NCBI GenBank assembly: GCA_009783975.1
Contig: WRCL01000053.1
Location: 1-8,734, forward strand
From: Micrococcales bacterium
Lineage (GTDB): Bacteria; Actinomycetota; Actinomycetes; Actinomycetales; Cellulomonadaceae
DNA: 8,734 bases
Direction of reading: 5' to 3'
A model generated the notes under the pieces. The model did not search any database. It saw only the letters and a program-made list of their open reading frames with translations, and was not told the DNA's origin. The position numbers were made by a program, and so were the translations under genes. Shown here in pieces: positions 5,402 to 8,734 of the stretch; the first letter of the stretch is position 1, and each line of letters starts with the position of its first letter.

Positions 5402-6763
5402 TCAGGTGCCGGAGGGCTCGGCGTCGCGGACGTCTGCGGCGAGGCGCTGCACGAACCCGTGGGCGGCGGCTCGTGCCCAGGCGTCCAGGCGCAGCTCGAG
5501 GGCTTTGCTCACCACTGGTTCCAGCTCGCGCAGCCAGACCTCGGCGTGGGTCGCTCCTTCGTCGTCCAGCAGCAGGAGGCTGGGTATACGCGCGGCGTCG
5601 GCGCTCGCCTGACCCTCTCGGTCGGCTGCTGCCACGTGGTAACAGCGCACCAATCCTCCAGGGACGCTTGCACGGAACGAGTTCCAGCACTCGTATCCAT
5701 CTGGAACATGGTCTGGGCCTTCTCCGGTGGACGAGAGGACCACATCGACGTCGACACCAGGCGGGAGCAGCGCCGTGACCGCGGCGCGCAAACGTGGCAG
5801 GCACAGCTGCGCCAGCCTCTGGCCCGCCGCGATGGGCTCGTCGGCGTCCGGCAGTTTCTCGGCCCATTCGGCGAGCCCGTTGGTGTCTGGTTCTGGACCA
5901 GCGGCGGCGATCGACTGCTCGACCAGGTTGACCGTGTCGATGACGCGCTGGACGGCGAACTCCACGAAGGGTCTGCTGTCTCCCGTGTCGGCAGCTTCCA
6001 GGCCGTCGAGGTAGGTGTCGCGCTGGTCAGCGAAGACCAGGAACGGGACGCCGGGGTTGCGGTACAGGTAGACGCTGGCCAGGGCGCGGGCGACACGACC
6101 GTTGCCGTCGGCGAACGGGTGGACGCAGACGAAGGCGTAGTGGGCATAGCACGCCTGGAGGACGGGATGGGCGTCGCAGAACGCGGGGGCGGCGAGCTCG
6201 TCGACCAGGCGCGCCATCTCAGCGGGAGTGTCAGACGGTGGGGCGTAGTCGTGGACCTGCCCGGTGTCGCGCCTGGTCGGGTTGTTGGGCATCGACTTGT
6301 AGGCGCCTTTGGGCAGCGGCTGGTCCTGGAACCCGCCAAGCGCAGGGACGAAGACACGGTAGGTCTCCTGGCTGGCCAGCATCGTCGAGTGCAAGTGCCG
6401 GATCCACGCCTGGGTGATGTCGGGCAGGTGCGAGCCGGTCACCGCGTCCATCACCTGTTCGTAGCCGGCGATGGCGTCGGCGATGGCCTGGCGGACGTGC
6501 GCGCCTTTCTCGTCGGCCGCCAGCTCCCAGGCAGCCGCCTGGGTCGCGACAGTCCGGGTGAAACCTCTGTCCGTGGTGTACAGACCTTCGATGGCTCCGG
6601 TGTCGACCGCTGCCGAACGCAGCACCACCGTCAGCGCCGCGTCCAGGCTCTGCGACGACGCACCCTGTTTCGCGGCGTGCATACGTGCGGCGTAACGATC
6701 AACCAGAGACAGGTCGAGCTCCGGCCGCCACTGCGCGAACGACGGGAACGGTCGGTAGGTCAT
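5402..6763 (-). CDS. Fic family protein, full length, with extra C-terminal region
   Basis: A 453-residue Fic protein, expected to transfer AMP or a related moiety from a nucleotide to a target hydroxyl. The catalytic motif HPFADGNGRVAR is intact at 215-226, with His215 as general base. An inhibitory-helix motif TGAIEG lies at 55-60, N-terminal to the core, with Glu59 the expected blocking residue. PKGAYKSMPNNP (151-162) and YAPPSDTP match the segment before the active site. From about residue 285 there is a ~165-residue extension containing LPPGVDVDVVLSSTGEG and VRCYHVAAAD that I cannot assign. The ATG at 6763 has GAGG 5 nt upstream, a good start. A 10-bp palindrome CCAGCGCTGG lies at 6830-6839 in the 139-bp space before the HEPN gene. 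The self-inhibitory motif would allow it to work without a separate antitoxin. Confidence 0.93.
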   Translation of the reverse strand: MTYRPFPSFAQWRPELDLSLVDRYAARMHAAKQGASSQSLDAALTVVLRSAAVDTGAIEGLYTTDRGFTRTVATQAAAWELAADEKGAHVRQAIADAIAGYEQVMDAVTGSHLPDITQAWIRHLHSTMLASQETYRVFVPALGGFQDQPLPKGAYKSMPNNPTRRDTGQVHDYAPPSDTPAEMARLVDELAAPAFCDAHPVLQACYAHYAFVCVHPFADGNGRVARALASVYLYRNPGVPFLVFADQRDTYLDGLEAADTGDSRPFVEFAVQRVIDTVNLVEQSIAAAGPEPDTNGLAEWAEKLPDADEPIAAGQRLAQLCLPRLRAAVTALLPPGVDVDVVLSSTGEGPDHVPDGYECWNSFRASVPGGLVRCYHVAAADREGQASADAARIPSLLLLDDEGATHAEVWLRELEPVVSKALELRLDAWARAAAHGFVQRLAADVRDAEPSGT

Positions 6764-6829
6764 CCGGTCCTCTCCTCACGCTGTCGGTGCTCGCGTCCAA
6801 CCTTGCCACTGTCAGCCGCCGTAGCGCTC

Positions 6830-6839
6830 CCAGCGCTGG
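6830..6839. promoter_or_regulatory. CCAGCGCTGG palindrome upstream of fic
   Basis: A perfect 10-bp palindrome about 67 bp before the fic start codon; its core AGCGCT also occurs at 6823-6828, 3 bp away. It may be an operator for this gene or part of a weak terminator for the HEPN gene. No convincing -10/-35 pair was found beside it. Confidence 0.25.
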
Positions 6840-6902
6840 CATCACCATCACGGATTCCGCCTGGACCGACGCACCTGTCTGGCAGAGAGCGCGGATCCAG
6901 GG

Positions 6903-7367
6903 TCAGTAGACGGACATGTCGTCCAGGACGCGTTCGGCGATCTCGACGATGGTCTGGATCTTGGGGACGTCGGCCAGGACCGCTTCGGCGCTGAGGTCTG
7001 GGGTGTCGGGTGTGGGGTACTCGGCGATGTTGCGTTGGCGGCGCATCCGGTCGAACGGGCGAAGCTGGGAGCCCAGTGGCGGGTCAAGCTGAGCGCAGAC
7101 AACGTCGTAGGCTGCGATGTGGCCGCCGCGGGTGGTGGGGCGCAGCCCTTGGTTGGCCAGGATGGCCCACAATGCCTTGCGACCAGCGTCGTACAGGGTC
7201 CCATAGGCGCCTTCAGGGTCGTCGTGCGCTGACGCCTGCGCGTTGGCCAGGTGCCGAGCTGCCTGGACAAGCAAGCGGTCCGCGTGCTCACGGCTGGGAG
7301 CGACCGTTTCGACCAAGCCCTGTGCGATCATCTCGTCGATCTGGGCGCGGCCTTGTTCCCATCTCAT
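6903..7367 (-). CDS. HEPN-domain protein (putative toxin or RNase of HEPN/MNT pair)
   Basis: A 154-residue all-helical protein of the HEPN type found beside MNT nucleotidyltransferases. HEPN partners are usually RNases that the nucleotidyltransferase neutralises, in known cases by AMPylation. Conserved segments are HADRLLVQAARHLANAQ, GAYGTLYDAGRKALWAILANQGLRP, GGHIAAY and MRRQRNIAEYP. The last contains Arg112-Asn113 and Tyr117, the RNxAEY variant of the R-x4-6-H active-site motif with Tyr in the His position, which I recall as common in actinobacterial members; catalysis is plausible but unproven. The start is the ATG at 7367, with a perfect AGGAGG 6 nt upstream. It lies inside the upstream nucleotidyltransferase gene, which it overlaps by 80 bp in another frame. 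Confidence 0.85.
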   Translation of the reverse strand: MRWEQGRAQIDEMIAQGLVETVAPSREHADRLLVQAARHLANAQASAHDDPEGAYGTLYDAGRKALWAILANQGLRPTTRGGHIAAYDVVCAQLDPPLGSQLRPFDRMRRQRNIAEYPTPDTPDLSAEAVLADVPKIQTIVEIAERVLDDMSVY

Positions 7368-7962
7368 GGGGTGCCTCCTGCGTTGGCCCGATGGGCAGCT
7401 CGATGAGCGGCCTGGAACGGACAGTTGTGACGAATGGGTCGTTCCCAGCCTTCCAGGTGTCCGGGTGCAGCTGGTGGACCGACACGTCGCGGCGCAGGGT
7501 CTGACGGGCCTGTTCGGCACGCAGGTCGAGGTCGTCGAGGTCGGCTGATCCGATGACCAGCACATCGACGTCACCGGGGGGTGGGCCAGGCTGCCCGGTG
7601 TACCGCGCAGCCCACGATCCGTAGATGAACGCCTGCTCGATGCCGACGACCGGCGCCAAGGCCCCAGCCAGGACAGGCAGGGGACCATAGGTGACGGCGA
7701 GCAGGTCGGTCAGAGGACGGCACAGCAGCGAGTCGGTCTCGGCGCGTACCAGGCGCATCTGGCCCATCCGCCGGTCGCGCAACAAACCTGCCTGGACCAG
7801 CCGGTTGACCTCTTGGTGCACTGCCTTGACCGAGGCGCCGACCGTCGTGGCGAGCGCAGTGAGCGAGAACTCTTCGTCGGGGTTGAGGTAGGTGACCGCG
7901 AGCAGGTCGCCTTGGACCTGCGAACGCAGGATCGGCAAGAGGGCTGGAGGTGAAGTTCGCAT
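7288..7962 (-). CDS. wHTH-nucleotidyltransferase (MNT-type antitoxin)
   Basis: A 224-residue protein with two parts. Residues ~15-75 form a winged helix-turn-helix (FSLTALATTVGASVKAVHQEVNRLVQAGLL, then a DRRMGQMRLV wing). Residues ~95-190 form a minimal nucleotidyltransferase with GSWAAR at 115-120 and GDVDVLVIG at 130-138, which hold the GS and metal-binding Asp residues. Such proteins can AMPylate the partner HEPN protein, and the wHTH allows autoregulation. The family-like part ends around RPLIELP; about 34 further residues, mostly Arg/Gly-rich, overlap the HEPN coding region. The start is the ATG at 7962. No nearby Shine-Dalgarno is seen (AAGGA is 16-17 nt away), and the start lies inside a nested inverted repeat. 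It is the first gene of the pair. Confidence 0.88.
   Translation of the reverse strand: MRTSPPALLPILRSQVQGDLLAVTYLNPDEEFSLTALATTVGASVKAVHQEVNRLVQAGLLRDRRMGQMRLVRAETDSLLCRPLTDLLAVTYGPLPVLAGALAPVVGIEQAFIYGSWAARYTGQPGPPPGDVDVLVIGSADLDDLDLRAEQARQTLRRDVSVHQLHPDTWKAGNDPFVTTVRSRPLIELPIGPTQEAPHEMGTRPRPDRRDDRTGLGRNGRSQP
7374..7379 (-). promoter_or_regulatory. Shine-Dalgarno deciding the HEPN start
   Basis: AGGAGG on the minus strand is 6 nt from the ATG at 7367. It lies within the nucleotidyltransferase gene and fixes the HEPN start downstream of a much longer open frame that continues to 7688. Confidence 0.8.
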
Positions 7963-7986
7963 AACAGGTTAATGATCCTTCACCTC
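7947..7986. promoter_or_regulatory. nested dyad operator over the nucleotidyltransferase start
   Basis: GAGGTGAAG (7947-7955) and CTTCACCTC (7978-7986) are perfect 9-bp reverse complements. Inside them TAAC (7962-7965) and GTTA (7968-7971) form a second dyad with exactly the same centre, between 7966 and 7967. The nucleotidyltransferase start codon (7962-7960) is in the middle. TAACCT just upstream of the ATG fits a loose TANNNT -10. A wHTH dimer bound here would block both transcription and the start site, so autoregulation is the natural hypothesis. Confidence 0.5.
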
Positions 7987-8116
7987 TTAGGGAAGAGCAA
8001 GTCACTCGAGGCGTGCGGCCGGCCCTTTGGCCTGTTCGCCCAGGTATGTGACCAAGCAGCGGCGTCGGCAGGGTCCTTGGAGACTGTCTGGGGGCCAGGT
8101 GCGCCATGATGGGGGT

Positions 8117-8734
8117 ATGTCTCGTGTGACGTTGGCTGATGTTGTTCCTGCTGTGGCGTTGGGGCCGTTGGACGGGCGGTACCGGCCTGTCGTGGCGGCG
8201 TTGGTGGACTACCTGAGCGATGCGGCGCTCAACCGGGAGCGGTTGCACGTGGAGGTGGAGTGGCTGATCCACCTGACCAGGACGGGGGCGGTGCCGGGGG
8301 CGCCGGTGCTGAGCGCCGACGACCAGGAGTACTTGCGCGAGGTGGTCGACACGTTCGGTGCTGACCAGATCGCCGAGCTGGCGACGATCGAGCGTACGAC
8401 TGTCCACGACGTCAAGGCTGTGGAGTACTTCCTCAAGCGTCGGCTGGAGCGGGCACCGGCCGGCAGTGTGCTGCCGGGGGCGTCTGAGCTGGTGCACTTC
8501 GCTTTGACCAGCGAAGACGTCAACAACCTCAGTTACGCGCTCATGGTGCGTGGGGCGGTGCGCGATGTGTGGATGCCTGCTGCGCGCGCGCTGGTCGGCG
8601 AGGTGGCGACGATGGCCGACGAGCACCGCGCCACACCGATGCTGGCGTTGACCCACGGCCAGCCAGCCACCCCCACAACCCTGGGCAAAGAGCTGGCGGT
8701 GCTCGCCCACCGGTTGCGCCGACAGCTGGACCGC
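8117..8734 (+). CDS. purB: adenylosuccinate lyase, N-terminal part (cut by window edge)
   Basis: PurB catalyses two steps of purine synthesis: SAICAR to AICAR plus fumarate, and adenylosuccinate to AMP plus fumarate. The visible 206 codons show LGPLDGRY at 15-22, ERTTVHDVKAVEYFL at 92-106, TSEDVNNLS at 131-139 and THGQPATPTTLGKE at 179-192. His180 matches the catalytic His of the lyase superfamily, and the sequence follows the E. coli PurB type. The fumarase-type signature loop lies beyond the window. The start is the ATG at 8117; the two nearby upstream ATGs are out of frame. GGGGG directly precedes the ATG, and CATGAT 6 nt upstream could be a -10 for a leaderless transcript. It diverges from the HEPN/MNT pair and probably marks the edge of the accessory island. 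Confidence 0.96.
   Translation, partial: MSRVTLADVVPAVALGPLDGRYRPVVAALVDYLSDAALNRERLHVEVEWLIHLTRTGAVPGAPVLSADDQEYLREVVDTFGADQIAELATIERTTVHDVKAVEYFLKRRLERAPAGSVLPGASELVHFALTSEDVNNLSYALMVRGAVRDVWMPAARALVGEVATMADEHRATPMLALTHGQPATPTTLGKELAVLAHRLRRQLDR

Noticed and set aside
5459..6994. 511-codon plus-strand open frame opposite the Fic gene
   Set aside because: Antisense to a gene with intact HPFx(D/E)GNGR and inhibitory motifs; its own translation shows no domain.
1..8734. CRISPR array, insertion sequence, integrase or phage structural genes
   Set aside because: No regularly spaced repeats, DDE transposase, recombinase or phage motifs were seen on either strand.

Overview
The window is high-GC bacterial DNA, and gene content and codon use suggest an actinobacterium; the genus cannot be fixed. 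The purB start at the right edge looks like ordinary chromosome. Nearly everything to its left looks like an accessory island of toxin-antitoxin (TA) type genes, several of them broken, all on the minus strand except one two-gene operon.

Layout: (1) 1-484, minus: the N-terminal part of a Fic protein that runs off the window. (2) 485-796: a 312-bp gap holding a compact array of five TTGGA(A/G)GTTC units in both orientations, bounded by a perfect 20-bp inverted repeat, next to a likely leaderless fic promoter; the right part codes for a short peptide remnant. (3) 797-2743, minus: a DUF4303-like gene, a hipA kinase gene cut off at its P-loop, an intact hipB-type antitoxin gene overlapping hipA by 4 bp, a 20-codon stump of a RelE/ParE toxin gene, and its PF09720-type antitoxin gene. 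(4) 2744-3125: a 382-bp gap with a second copy of the same peptide remnant and then three tandem hairpins that can close into a cloverleaf-like fold. (5) 3126-5236, plus: a short-chain dehydrogenase with an N-terminal four-cysteine zinc ribbon and no catalytic tyrosine, overlapped by 4 bp by a gene for an unrecognised protein with a basic N-terminus. (6) 5237-6763: a gap with a weak stem-loop and a possible third remnant, then a full-length Fic protein with an extra C-terminal region (minus). (7) 6903-7962, minus: a HEPN/MNT-type TA pair (wHTH-nucleotidyltransferase, then HEPN) with a nested dyad over the nucleotidyltransferase start. (8) 8117-8734, plus: the N-terminal 206 codons of purB, adenylosuccinate lyase.

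How the parts work together: hipBA, the PF09720/ParE remnant, the HEPN/MNT pair and the two Fic proteins are separate conflict or dormancy modules side by side. Decay has removed the toxin half in two of them and left the antitoxin. The zinc-ribbon SDR plus unknown gene, with a structured leader-like region in front, is the best candidate here for an undescribed system. All family assignments come from reading the translated sequence; no database search was run.
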